NCBI GenBank assembly: GCA_002529455.1
Contig: NYMS01000006.1
Location: 534,432-598,431, forward strand
Origin: Glycomyces fuscus
GTDB lineage: Bacteria; Actinomycetota; Actinomycetes; Streptosporangiales; Streptosporangiaceae
Direction of reading: 5' to 3'
DNA length: 64,000 nt
Shown here: in pieces, positions 42,722 to 50,309 of the stretch
Position numbering within the stretch: the first letter of the stretch is position 1
Layout of the letters: every line of letters begins with the position of its first letter
Made by a program: the position numbers and the translations under genes
Notes under the pieces: model-generated
The model's input: the letters and a program-made list of their open reading frames with translations, nothing else
Databases searched by the model: none
Told to the model about the DNA's origin: nothing

Positions 42722-43249
42722 ATGCAAACAGCCACGAGAACACTCGGCCTCATCACGACCGCCTCAATAACAACACTCACACTCTTCATGGGCGCGAGTG
42801 CCTCAGCAGCGCCCACTCAAAATGATTTCGAAATCCTCGGCACAGCCCCTGGAAACGAAGCGAACTCCTCCTCCTTGACTGCAGAGGTAAATCTTGCAGA
42901 AAAAAATGGCTCCGGAAACCTGCTGGCAGTGACATGGAGCATAGAAAACACCGGAAGCGAACCCGTAGTCCTCACATGGCTCACCGATCTATCTTATACG
43001 TATAGCGGAGGATCCTATTTCTCTGGAGTCACCGCCTTTTCTCCAGAAACCGAAACCCGCTACCACCCCATCATGGATGGCACAGGGGAGTGCCTGTGCG
43101 CAGGCAATGTTTCAGATGACTTCAAGCAGCGCGTTGACTCCGACGAAAAAATGACCTACTGGTCCATGTATTCGGTTCCGAGTGATCTTGAGACCATCTC
43201 CGTGGAAATTCCCGGTTTCGATCCCATCGAGGACATCCCCATCTCCTGA
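42722..43249 (+). CDS. Secreted protein related to the N-terminal domain of the OmpA-type lipoprotein (low GC)
   Basis: A 175-residue protein with a signal peptide ending ASASAAP. The mature part is beta-rich: LLAVTWSIENTGSEPVVL, then ECLCAGN, and it ends DPIEDIPIS. The upstream lipoprotein has the same order (LRLRLGITNKSSKEFYL, SCFCLPF, FLDVPIS), so the two share a domain. The ATG at 42722 is 9 bp after the lipoprotein stop, with AGGAGG upstream. GC is low as in its neighbour. No known family is recognised. It is likely extracellular and disulfide-bonded through CxC. Confidence 0.82.
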   Translation: MQTATRTLGLITTASITTLTLFMGASASAAPTQNDFEILGTAPGNEANSSSLTAEVNLAEKNGSGNLLAVTWSIENTGSEPVVLTWLTDLSYTYSGGSYFSGVTAFSPETETRYHPIMDGTGECLCAGNVSDDFKQRVDSDEKMTYWSMYSVPSDLETISVEIPGFDPIEDIPIS

Positions 43250-43283
43250 AGTCCCCACCACCCAGATCCCGTAGGAGGCGGCG

Positions 43284-43955
43284 TTGCCCACTTCCCACCG
43301 CCCCGAGCTCGGGGACACCCGACGGCCCTCCCCCGCCGGGCCGCCCGGGCGGTCCGGCGAGCGCAACGGACCGCCGCGGCGGCACCGGGGCGGCCGGTTC
43401 CTTCAACGTCTCCGCCCCACCCGGGGAGCGGAGGGCGACCGTGGCGCGGCGCTCGTCGAGCTGGCGGCGGTCACCGTGCTGGCCGCGGCGATCCTGGTCG
43501 CGGTCTACCAGCTCGAACTCAGCCAGACCTTCAACAACGGGGTCCGGCAGATGGTGTGTCTGGTCGAGGGCCCCGACTGCGGTGACGAGACCTGGGTGGA
43601 CGCCGACCGGCCGGAGGAGCCCGAGGAGTACGAGTGGGGCCGGGGCAACTCCAACGCCCTGGAGAACGAGGCGCTCGCCATGAGCATGGCCGCGGACCGC
43701 GGTTGGACCGAGAACGAGTGGGAGTGCCTGAGCAACCTGTGGAACGTCGTCTCCCACTGGGACCACACCTTCATCAACACCGGGACCGGTGAGCACGGCA
43801 TCTCGGGGTTCAACCCGGCCAGGCACGGCTCCATGCCCGAGGGGTTCCGCGAGAGCCCGGCGGAGCAGATCTCCTGGGGGTTGGGGCACATCGACGACAC
43901 CTACGGTTCGCCCTGCGCCGCCTGGGCGTACTGGGAGGACACCGGCACCTACTGA
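43284..43955 (+). CDS. Pilin-leader protein fused to a catalytically dead lytic-transglycosylase-like domain
   Basis: A 223-residue protein. Residues 51-80 form a prepilin-type segment: DRG then AALVELAAVTVLAAA, Glu at +5. A Glu/Asp-rich linker follows. Residues about 130-223 align with the small actinobacterial lysozyme-fold (SLT/APF-type) domain: AADRGWTENEWECLSNLW, then GISGFNP, SPAEQISWGLGHI, and YGSPCAAW. In active members NLWxxESGW carries the catalytic Glu; here it reads NLWNVVSHW, Val156 at that place, and the usual YGIPQ loop is also altered. So binding, not cleavage, is likely. The start is TTG at 43284, backed by TAGGAGG five bases upstream. GC is high again. Confidence 0.82.
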   Translation: MPTSHRPELGDTRRPSPAGPPGRSGERNGPPRRHRGGRFLQRLRPTRGAEGDRGAALVELAAVTVLAAAILVAVYQLELSQTFNNGVRQMVCLVEGPDCGDETWVDADRPEEPEEYEWGRGNSNALENEALAMSMAADRGWTENEWECLSNLWNVVSHWDHTFINTGTGEHGISGFNPARHGSMPEGFRESPAEQISWGLGHIDDTYGSPCAAWAYWEDTGTY

Positions 43956-44123
43956 GGGCCGCCCCTGCCGCTCGCCTCCCTCCCGGCGGTTCCGCCTCCT
44001 TACACGAGCACCGCTCACGGAATCGGGTGCGGCATCTTCGCGGCAGGCCAAGATTTCGCAAAACACCCGCAGGAATCGGCAAATGACAGGGTCTTATCAG
44101 ACATAAGGGGCATTCCTCCCTGC

Positions 44124-44148
44124 GGAACGTTCTTACCCTGAACGTTCC
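44124..44148. promoter_or_regulatory. Inverted repeat GGAACGTTC-N7-GAACGTTCC
   Basis: Perfect 9-bp arms with a 7-base spacer, 93 bp upstream of the glycosyltransferase start. Each arm contains the palindrome AACGTT. It could be an operator, or the GGAAC and CGTT words could be ECF-sigma promoter elements with somewhat short spacing. Confidence 0.5.
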
Positions 44149-44240
44149 CGCACCGCCCCGCCAGGGGCTCCGGTGTGGAAGACGGGCACCGCTGCCGTCT
44201 CGTGGGGGGCACGGGTCGGCACTGACCACACGGGGGTTCA

Positions 44241-46667
44241 GTGAAGATCGCCTATCTGATCAACGACATGTACGGCATCGGCGGAACCGTTCGCACCGTC
44301 GCCAACCAGGCGGCGGCGCTGTCCGCACGGCACGAGGTCGAGATCGTCTCGGTGTTCCGGCACCGTGCGGAGCCCGTTCTGCCCGTACCCGCGCAGGTGC
44401 GCCTGCGTCCTCTCGTGGACGTGCGCGGGTACGACGGCGACGACGGTACGGGGACCGACGGCCGCCCGCTGTACGAGGGATCGGAACGGGCCGGCGTACC
44501 GCCGCTGCTCTTCCCGCCGGAGGACGCGCGGGGGCCCACACACAGCCGTCTGACCGACGACCGGCTGGAGGAGTACCTGTCCACCACCGACGCCGACGTG
44601 GTGGTGGGCACCCGGCCGGGGCTGAACGTGGTGATCGCCCGGGCCGCTCCGGACCGGGTGGTCAAGATCGGCCAGGAGCACCTGACCTACGACCAGCACT
44701 CCGAGCCGCTGCGCCGGGTGATGGAGAAGGACTACCCCCGCCTGGACGCCTTCGTGACGGTGACCGAGGCCGACGCGCGCACGTACCGGGAGCGGATGCC
44801 GATGCCGCGGGTGCGCGTGCTGTCCATCCCGAACTCGGTGCCCGCGCCCGCGTTCACCGCCAACGGGCACAACAGCCACACGATCGTGTCCGCCGGGCGG
44901 CTGGCCCCCAGCAAGCGGCACGACCTCCTGGTGCAGGCCTTCTCCATGGTCAGCGAGGACTTCCCCGAGTGGACGCTGCGGATCTACGGACGCGGCAACC
45001 GGCGCGCGGCGCTGGCCCGGCTGGTGAACTCGCTCGGACTCCAGGACCGTGTGTGGCTGATGGGCGCGCACCCGCGCGTGGAGGAGGTCTGGGCCCAGGG
45101 TTCGTTCGCGGCGGTGACCTCCAGCGAGGAGCCGTTCGGGATGACGATCGTGGAGGCCATGCGTTCGGGGCTGCCGGTGGTGAGCACCGACTGCCCGCAC
45201 GGTCCGGCGTCGATCATCCGCGACCGCGAGGACGGGCTCCTGGTGCCGAACCGGTCCGCCCCGGGGATCGCCGAGGGGCTGGCGCAGCTGATGGCCGACG
45301 ACGGGCTCCGCCAGCGGATGTCGTCCGCCGCGCTGGTCGATTCCGAGCGCTTCGACCCGGCCAACGTCATGCTGATGCACGAGGAGCTGTTCTCCGACCT
45401 CTCCGGCCACGAGCTGCCTCCGCCTCGGGTGACGGTGCCCGCTCCGCGCCCCGAGCCGCCCGCCGCCTGCCGGGTGCGCGTGGGCGGGGACGGGGTCGCG
45501 GTGCTGTCGTTCACCGATCCTCCCGACAGGGTGGTGCTGTCCCTGGCGGGGCGGCGGGTGGAGCTGGAGCCGGACGGCGGCGAGGTGGTCGTGGACGCCG
45601 CGCGCGACCGGCTGGCCGCGCGCACCTGGGAGGTGCTGCGGGTCGACGGTGGCCGGGAGACCCCGGTCCACGACGTGGAGATCCGCCAGCACGGCTTCCC
45701 GCTGGACGCGGACCGGGTCGGGAGCCTGTCCCTGGTGCTGCCCGCCCGTTCCGCGAAGGGCCGTCTGGTGCTGCACGTGAGGCGCTCGGCGCACCACGCG
45801 GAGGTGGAGCACGTGGAGTCGGCCGACGGGCTGGTCACCGTGCAGGGCAGGGTGCTGGGCCGCGACGCCCCGGACGCCCGTGCGCGTCTGGCGGTGCGGC
45901 TGCGCACTTCGCCCGGGGCCCTGCGGGAGTTCTCCGCGCCGGTGGCGGGCGACGGCCGCTTCACGGCGGTGGTGGACCCCGAGGTCGTGGTGCACGGCCG
46001 GTACGGCGAGTCGGAGAAGTGGGAGCTGCGCCTGGTGCTCTCCGACGGAACCGAGTGCACCGTGGGACGGCACCTGTCCGGTGTGGCGGGTTACAAGAAG
46101 ATCATCCGGTATCCGGACCAGAAGGTGGAGCGGGAAGGGGGGTCCGGCTCGCGGGTGCGCCCCTACTACACGGTCAACGACCGCCTGGGGATCGTGACGT
46201 CGCCGCTGGCGCCGACCCTGGAGGTGGACGACGTGCGGGTGAGCCCGGCGGGGCGCCACGGGCGCCGGCTGCGGTTCGGGGTGCGCCTGGCCTCCCCGCT
46301 CCCGGAGAACGCGGAGTACGCGGTGGAGGTGGTGCGCGGCACCGACGCGGGCCGGCGCTTCCCGCTCCGCGTCGAGGGCCGCTCCGCGTCCGGCGGCCGC
46401 CTGGTGGGCTCCCTGCCGCTGCTGACGCGGGCGGAGTACGGCGGGTCCGGCGCGATCCGGGCCACGTGGCAGCTGCGGTTGCTGGCGGGGCCCGCGGGGG
46501 CTCTGGGACGCCTGGGCGCCACAGCGGTCCCGGACAGCACCTCGCGCCGTTGGAGCCACGGCCCGTACGTGCGTTCGGTGACCGTAACGCCCCTGGGGTC
46601 GGGTGACCTCCAGGTCACCGTCGCCGACGTCCACGCGTGGGAGGCCGTCCGGCGACGGATGCGCTGA
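44241..46667 (+). CDS. GT4-family glycosyltransferase with long C-terminal beta-rich extension
   Basis: An 808-residue protein. Residues 1-390 form a GT-B fold: IAYLINDMYGIGGTVRTV at the N-terminus, VVGTRPGLN, VVSAGRLAPSKRHDLLVQAF (as IVSAGRLAPSK), and the E-x7-E nucleotide-sugar motif in EEPFGMTIVEAMRSGLPVV. Such enzymes use NDP- or phospho-sugar donors for wall polymer or glycolipid synthesis. Residues about 400-808 are beta-rich repeats of unknown type, found appended to glycosyl- or glycerophosphotransferases in some actinomycetes. The start is GTG at 44241. The gene is alone; it ends 12 bp from a convergent gene. Acceptor unknown. Confidence 0.85.
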   Translation: MKIAYLINDMYGIGGTVRTVANQAAALSARHEVEIVSVFRHRAEPVLPVPAQVRLRPLVDVRGYDGDDGTGTDGRPLYEGSERAGVPPLLFPPEDARGPTHSRLTDDRLEEYLSTTDADVVVGTRPGLNVVIARAAPDRVVKIGQEHLTYDQHSEPLRRVMEKDYPRLDAFVTVTEADARTYRERMPMPRVRVLSIPNSVPAPAFTANGHNSHTIVSAGRLAPSKRHDLLVQAFSMVSEDFPEWTLRIYGRGNRRAALARLVNSLGLQDRVWLMGAHPRVEEVWAQGSFAAVTSSEEPFGMTIVEAMRSGLPVVSTDCPHGPASIIRDREDGLLVPNRSAPGIAEGLAQLMADDGLRQRMSSAALVDSERFDPANVMLMHEELFSDLSGHELPPPRVTVPAPRPEPPAACRVRVGGDGVAVLSFTDPPDRVVLSLAGRRVELEPDGGEVVVDAARDRLAARTWEVLRVDGGRETPVHDVEIRQHGFPLDADRVGSLSLVLPARSAKGRLVLHVRRSAHHAEVEHVESADGLVTVQGRVLGRDAPDARARLAVRLRTSPGALREFSAPVAGDGRFTAVVDPEVVVHGRYGESEKWELRLVLSDGTECTVGRHLSGVAGYKKIIRYPDQKVEREGGSGSRVRPYYTVNDRLGIVTSPLAPTLEVDDVRVSPAGRHGRRLRFGVRLASPLPENAEYAVEVVRGTDAGRRFPLRVEGRSASGGRLVGSLPLLTRAEYGGSGAIRATWQLRLLAGPAGALGRLGATAVPDSTSRRWSHGPYVRSVTVTPLGSGDLQVTVADVHAWEAVRRRMR

Positions 46668-46679
46668 CGGCCGGCGTCC

Positions 46680-47651
46680 TCAGGCCTGCCCGGTGCGGAT
46701 CATGCGCTGGGCGAGGCTGAGCCGGTCCAGCAGCCAGTCGGGCAGGTGGTCGGCGCTGCGCGGGAAGTGCTGGATGTCCTGGTGGAAGTTGCGGGGGTCG
46801 GGGTCGAAGTCGAACTCGGGCGGGGCGTCGTGGTCGAAGTGCGCCCCGATCTCCCGCGACTCCTGCACCGTGAACCGGGCGGTGAACCACGTGCCCTTGC
46901 CCGGTTGGTACATCCCGGTGCGCAACCGGTCCAGCAGCCGCCCGACCCCGGGCAGGAGCAGGTCCCACTCCGTGCCGCCGTCCGCTCTGCGCACGCTCAC
47001 CCGTGACGAGGAGACCCCGAACAGTCCCCGGTAGTCGACGACGACCTCCTTCCAGGGGCCGTGGACCGACTCGAGGGTGCGGTCCACGATCTCCTGGACG
47101 GTGTCCATCATCTCCTCGGGGGTCATGTCCCCCGGGGAGATCCGCGTCCGCGGCTCGGGGCGCGAGGCGATGAGCAGGCTCCAGGGGGACCCGCCGTCCT
47201 GGGCCTCGGGCACGCGGTCGCCCCCCAGCCGCTCCCGCAGCCAGGCGGGGACGTGCTCGTCGTCGCGCGGGAAGTGCTCCAGGTCGAGCAGGTAGCTGGC
47301 GTCGTCCCGCGGCTCGTCGAAGTGCGGCTCGTTCTCGTAGTCGTAGCGGATCCGGTAGCTCGCGGGCCGCTCGATCTCGTAGTAGGCGGTGTACCAGGTA
47401 CCCGTCCCCTCGGCGTACATCCCCGTGCGCATCTCCCGCAGCCGCTCCAGGGTGGACAGCGGCGGGACCCAGCCGCTGCTCCGCCCGCCCTCGAACATCA
47501 CCTCGAACAGGGCCGTCTCGCAGGCGCCCAGTCCGGAGTACACGAGCCGGAGCTTGACCCAGTCGTCGGGGGCCGACCGGAGCAGGTCCGTCCCGATCCT
47601 GCGGAGGAACTCGTCCTGTTCGACGGGGGTCATCGCTTTACGGACGCTCAT
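46680..47651 (-). CDS. Tandem YezG/DUF600-like (immunity-type) protein
   Basis: A 323-residue cytoplasmic protein made of two similar halves. Each has a helical start (EFLRRIGTDLLRSAPDDWVK; EEMMDTVQEIVDRTL), a strand region, then LRxxRTGMYxxGxGTWxTAxxxxE, a YDYENEP or FDHDAPP acidic turn, and LEHFPRDDEHVPAWLRE or IQHFPRSADHLPDWLLD. The pattern matches YezG-type immunity proteins of polymorphic-toxin systems, but no toxin gene is next to it. The ATG at 47651 has GAGG upstream. A non-immunity role cannot be excluded. Confidence 0.78.
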   Translation of the reverse strand: MSVRKAMTPVEQDEFLRRIGTDLLRSAPDDWVKLRLVYSGLGACETALFEVMFEGGRSSGWVPPLSTLERLREMRTGMYAEGTGTWYTAYYEIERPASYRIRYDYENEPHFDEPRDDASYLLDLEHFPRDDEHVPAWLRERLGGDRVPEAQDGGSPWSLLIASRPEPRTRISPGDMTPEEMMDTVQEIVDRTLESVHGPWKEVVVDYRGLFGVSSSRVSVRRADGGTEWDLLLPGVGRLLDRLRTGMYQPGKGTWFTARFTVQESREIGAHFDHDAPPEFDFDPDPRNFHQDIQHFPRSADHLPDWLLDRLSLAQRMIRTGQA

Positions 47652-48077
47652 GTCCTCGCCTTCGCTTCTTCTGCGGTGGAATGGGTGCGAATCCGACCAC
47701 GCACCACGACTCGACACGCGCCGGACAGGGTCCATCCTCCCTGTGCGGAACCCTTTCTGTGCCCCACACGCGTCAGAAACACGCCGGACAATTCCCACGA
47801 AGTCGTACGGCCCGGCGGCCCGGTTCGGACGGGGCCCCGACCGGCCCCGCCACCGCCCCGTGCCCGAACAGGGCGAACGCCCCCCCACACCCGGCCCCGG
47901 GGACGCCGCGGCCGTCCACAGGCCCTACCGCTTCCCGACACGCCCGGATAAGCTGCGCTCGTCGGGACGTTGTCCGGACGTGTCCGCGCGCTCACCATGC
48001 GCGACTCGGCCCGGCTCCTCCCCCGCCCCTCCCCGCTCCCCTCCTCCCGGGAGCACCCCTCCCCTGATGGAAAAGGC
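47652..48077. other. 426-bp divergent region between the YezG-like and TadG-like genes
   Basis: No gene is supported. CGTCCACAGG at 47913-47922 is a close variant of the TTGTCCACAGG word seen elsewhere in the window. CCCGAC (47934-47939) and GTCGGG (47961-47966) flank a GGATAAGCT element that could be a -10. Confidence 0.5.
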
Positions 48078-49172
48078 ATGGGACTGCGACGGATCCTCCC
48101 CCACACCGCCCCCGCACCCGGACGGCGCGCGCCGGGCCGGGGCGACGACGGACAGGCCAACGTCCTGCTCCTGTTCGGGCTCACCCTGGCCCTGCTCGCG
48201 CTGACCCTGCTGTTCGTGCGGGTCGGCGCCGCCAACGACCAGCGCTCGCAGACCCAGACCGCGGCCGACGCCGCCGCGCTGGCGGCGGTGGGCGCCCTCC
48301 AGGAGCGGGCCGCGCAGGACATCGTCGAGGGCTCCTACCCCATGCCCTGGTTCGACGAGGAGGCCGCCGAGGCGCGCGCCGAGGAGTACGCGCGCAGCAA
48401 CGGGGCGGTCCTCACCGACATCCGCGCCAGCGACAACGTCATGGGACGCAGCGGCAACATCGTGCGGGTGGAGGTGCGCGGCGCCGTGTGCCAGCGGGAG
48501 CTGGAGGAGGACGGGTCCCGGCACTGGAACGACGTCGTCTGCGACGGGAGCGAGGAGGAGACCGCCACCGTGGTCGGCAACGCGTCGGCCATCGCCATCG
48601 TCCGGATCCCCCACCAGTGCGGACGCGACGGGGGCGAGCTGGTCTGCGACGGCGGCACCGTCGACGACCTCGCCTCCGCCAAACGCCTGATCGACGTGCA
48701 CCTGGTCGACCAGGAGGGCCGCTACAGGTTCGACCCCAACTTCGTCGGAGGGGGCGGGGCCACCGTGGACTGTGCCGCCCTGGGGTCGCTGCACCCCGTC
48801 ATGTGCGCGGTGCACCAGCGCCTCCAGCAGGAGTTCCCGGGCTTCTACCTCACCGCCGGAGGCCAGCGCAACGAGCCGGGCAGCGACCACCACACCGGCG
48901 AGGCGGTGGACTACATGATGGCGGAGCTGGGCGGCGTCCCCACTCCGCAGATGCACGCCAACGCCGTCACGGTGATCGACTGGGTGATCCAGAACTCCCG
49001 CCGGCTCGGGGTCAAGGGCATCATCTACGAGCAGCGCATCTGGAACGCGACCGGCGGGGACCCGGTGGGCCCCTGGGCGAGAGTGAGCCGCCCCATGGAG
49101 AACCGGGGCAGCAACACCCAGAACCACATCGACCACATCCACCTGGCGGCGGGCGACGGTTCCATGCAGTGA
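48078..49172 (+). CDS. TadG-type pilus protein fused to an M15-like (ARB_07466-type) peptidase domain
   Basis: A 364-residue protein. The N-terminal part has a basic leader, DDG then QANVLLLFGLTLALLALTLLF, and a TADAAALAAVGALQE segment typical of TadG/TadE-G-like proteins (no Glu at +5). The C-terminal part (about 240-364) has GSDHHTGEAVDYM (H271, H272, D278) and NHIDHIHL (H350, D352, H353, H355), the zinc-ligand pattern of DD-peptidase-like/hedgehog folds, here the ARB_07466 type. The metal residues look intact, so cleavage of peptidoglycan peptides is plausible but unproven. The start at 48078 is the ATG just before the leader; AAAGG lies upstream. A strong hairpin follows. Confidence 0.85.
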   Translation: MGLRRILPHTAPAPGRRAPGRGDDGQANVLLLFGLTLALLALTLLFVRVGAANDQRSQTQTAADAAALAAVGALQERAAQDIVEGSYPMPWFDEEAAEARAEEYARSNGAVLTDIRASDNVMGRSGNIVRVEVRGAVCQRELEEDGSRHWNDVVCDGSEEETATVVGNASAIAIVRIPHQCGRDGGELVCDGGTVDDLASAKRLIDVHLVDQEGRYRFDPNFVGGGGATVDCAALGSLHPVMCAVHQRLQQEFPGFYLTAGGQRNEPGSDHHTGEAVDYMMAELGGVPTPQMHANAVTVIDWVIQNSRRLGVKGIIYEQRIWNATGGDPVGPWARVSRPMENRGSNTQNHIDHIHLAAGDGSMQ

Positions 49173-49177
49173 CCGCG

Positions 49178-49201
49178 CCCCGGGCCCTGCGGGGCCCGGG
49201 G
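49178..49201 (+). terminator. Hairpin after the TadG-type gene
   Basis: Perfect 10-bp arms (49178-49187 with 49192-49201) and a 4-base loop, 5 bp after the stop. Confidence 0.8.
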
Positions 49202-49203
49202 GG

Positions 49204-49212
49204 TTGTCCACA
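49204..49212 (+). promoter_or_regulatory. TTGTCCACA nonamer before the DUF559-like gene
   Basis: The word reads GTTGTCCACAGGCGACGGGAAGGGC, nearly the same right flank as at 25842. It is 51 bp before the start codon of the next gene and directly after a terminator, so it may be a promoter-proximal site. Confidence 0.4.
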
Positions 49213-49263
49213 GGCGACGGGAAGGGCTTGTCGGCGCACCTCCCTCCCCCGAACCTGGAGGGT

Positions 49264-50139
49264 ATGACAGTCCGTGAGGAAACCCTTCCCGACCGTTCCC
49301 TCCTCCTGCGCACGCTCGCGCCGATCATCGGCCCGATCTCCCCCGACGCGGTGGTCTGCGACGTGACCGCCTCCTACGTGTGGGGCGTGGACCTGCACCC
49401 GGCGAGTGTGCGCGCCACACGCACCCGCCCGCACGTGGCGGTCCCCCGGGGGGTGCGCACCGGAGGCACGCCGGTCGTCGTCCACCGGGAGCACGTGCCC
49501 GCCGCGGACCGCGTCGTGGTGGAGGGCGTGCGCCTCACCACCCCGGTGCGCGCGGCCGCCGACGTCGCCGCCCGGGCCCCCTCGGTCTTCATGGCCACGG
49601 CCCGCCTCGACGCCTTCCTCTCCCGAGGGCTGGTCACCAGGGGCGCCCTGCTCCGCGCCACCCACCGGGCCCGCTCCCAGCGGCAGCTGCGGCAGCTGCG
49701 CACCGCCCTGCGCTACTCCTCGGAGCTGAGCCGGTCGCCCGCCGATTCGTGGACGCGTGTGCTGGTCCTGGAGGCACTCCTGCCCCCGCCCGTCCCGCAG
49801 TGCCCGGTCGTCACCGACGAGGGCGTGTTCCACGCCGACCTCGGCTGGCCCGACCAACGGGTGGCGCTGGAGTACGACAGCCTGGAGTTCCACTCCTCGA
49901 CGGTGGCCAGGGCGAGCGACCGGGTCCGGTACGCGGCGATGCGGGCACGGGGCTGGGAGGTGGTCTCAGCGAGCGTGCACGACCTCCAGCTGCGCCCGGG
50001 GCGGCTCCTGCGCCGCATCCTGCACACGCTCACCCGCCAGGGCTGGTCGTGCCCTCCCGAGCACCTCGGGCTCATCCGGAGCCGCGTGCGCGCCTACGAG
50101 AGGGAACCTCCCCGGCTGTTCGACCCCCGGCAGGGCTAG
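49264..50139 (+). CDS. DUF559-like endonuclease-fold protein (AbiEi/Vsr-like)
   Basis: A 291-residue protein. The N-terminal part is the mixed domain commonly seen before DUF559 (VVCDVTASYVWGVDLHP, VAVPRGVR, VVVHREHVP, GVRLTTPVRAAADVAAR). The C-terminal part has the restriction-endonuclease-like core: FHADLGWPDQRVALEYDS, then RYAAMRARGWEVVSASVHDL. The D...ExD-type residues are present in part (D of ADLGWP and E of LEYD). Many actinomycetes carry several such orphan genes and none is understood. The ATG at 49264 follows GGAGG with very short spacing. Confidence 0.82.
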   Translation: MTVREETLPDRSLLLRTLAPIIGPISPDAVVCDVTASYVWGVDLHPASVRATRTRPHVAVPRGVRTGGTPVVVHREHVPAADRVVVEGVRLTTPVRAAADVAARAPSVFMATARLDAFLSRGLVTRGALLRATHRARSQRQLRQLRTALRYSSELSRSPADSWTRVLVLEALLPPPVPQCPVVTDEGVFHADLGWPDQRVALEYDSLEFHSSTVARASDRVRYAAMRARGWEVVSASVHDLQLRPGRLLRRILHTLTRQGWSCPPEHLGLIRSRVRAYEREPPRLFDPRQG

Positions 50140-50220
50140 AGGGTGTCCTTCGGACCTCCGCTCCGTCCCGGCCGGTGTCCGGCGGACACCCCCCGCTGCG
50201 CGGCGCCCGCGCCCCACCCC

Positions 50221-50256
50221 CACCCGCACCCGCACCCGCACCCGCACCCGCACCCG
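50221..50256. repeat. Six tandem copies of CACCCG
   Basis: Six perfect hexamers lie 53 bp upstream of the prepilin-like start, preceded by a CCCCACCCC run. Slippage here would change promoter or leader spacing by 6-bp steps. Confidence 0.85.
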
Positions 50257-50309
50257 CACAACCCAAGGCCCGGACCGCGAGCGGGCACGACGCGCCAGGA
50301 GGTGGACAC

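Noticed and set aside
41609..43255. Prophage or insertion sequence for the low-GC block
   Set aside because: No integrase, transposase, terminal repeats or phage structural genes; both products are exported proteins.
25842..49212. Replication origin based on DnaA-box-like nonamers
   Set aside because: The boxes are single and many kilobases apart; no dnaA, dnaN or AT-rich unwinding region.
50221..50256. CRISPR-like repeat array
   Set aside because: The units are six bases with no spacers and no cas gene nearby.
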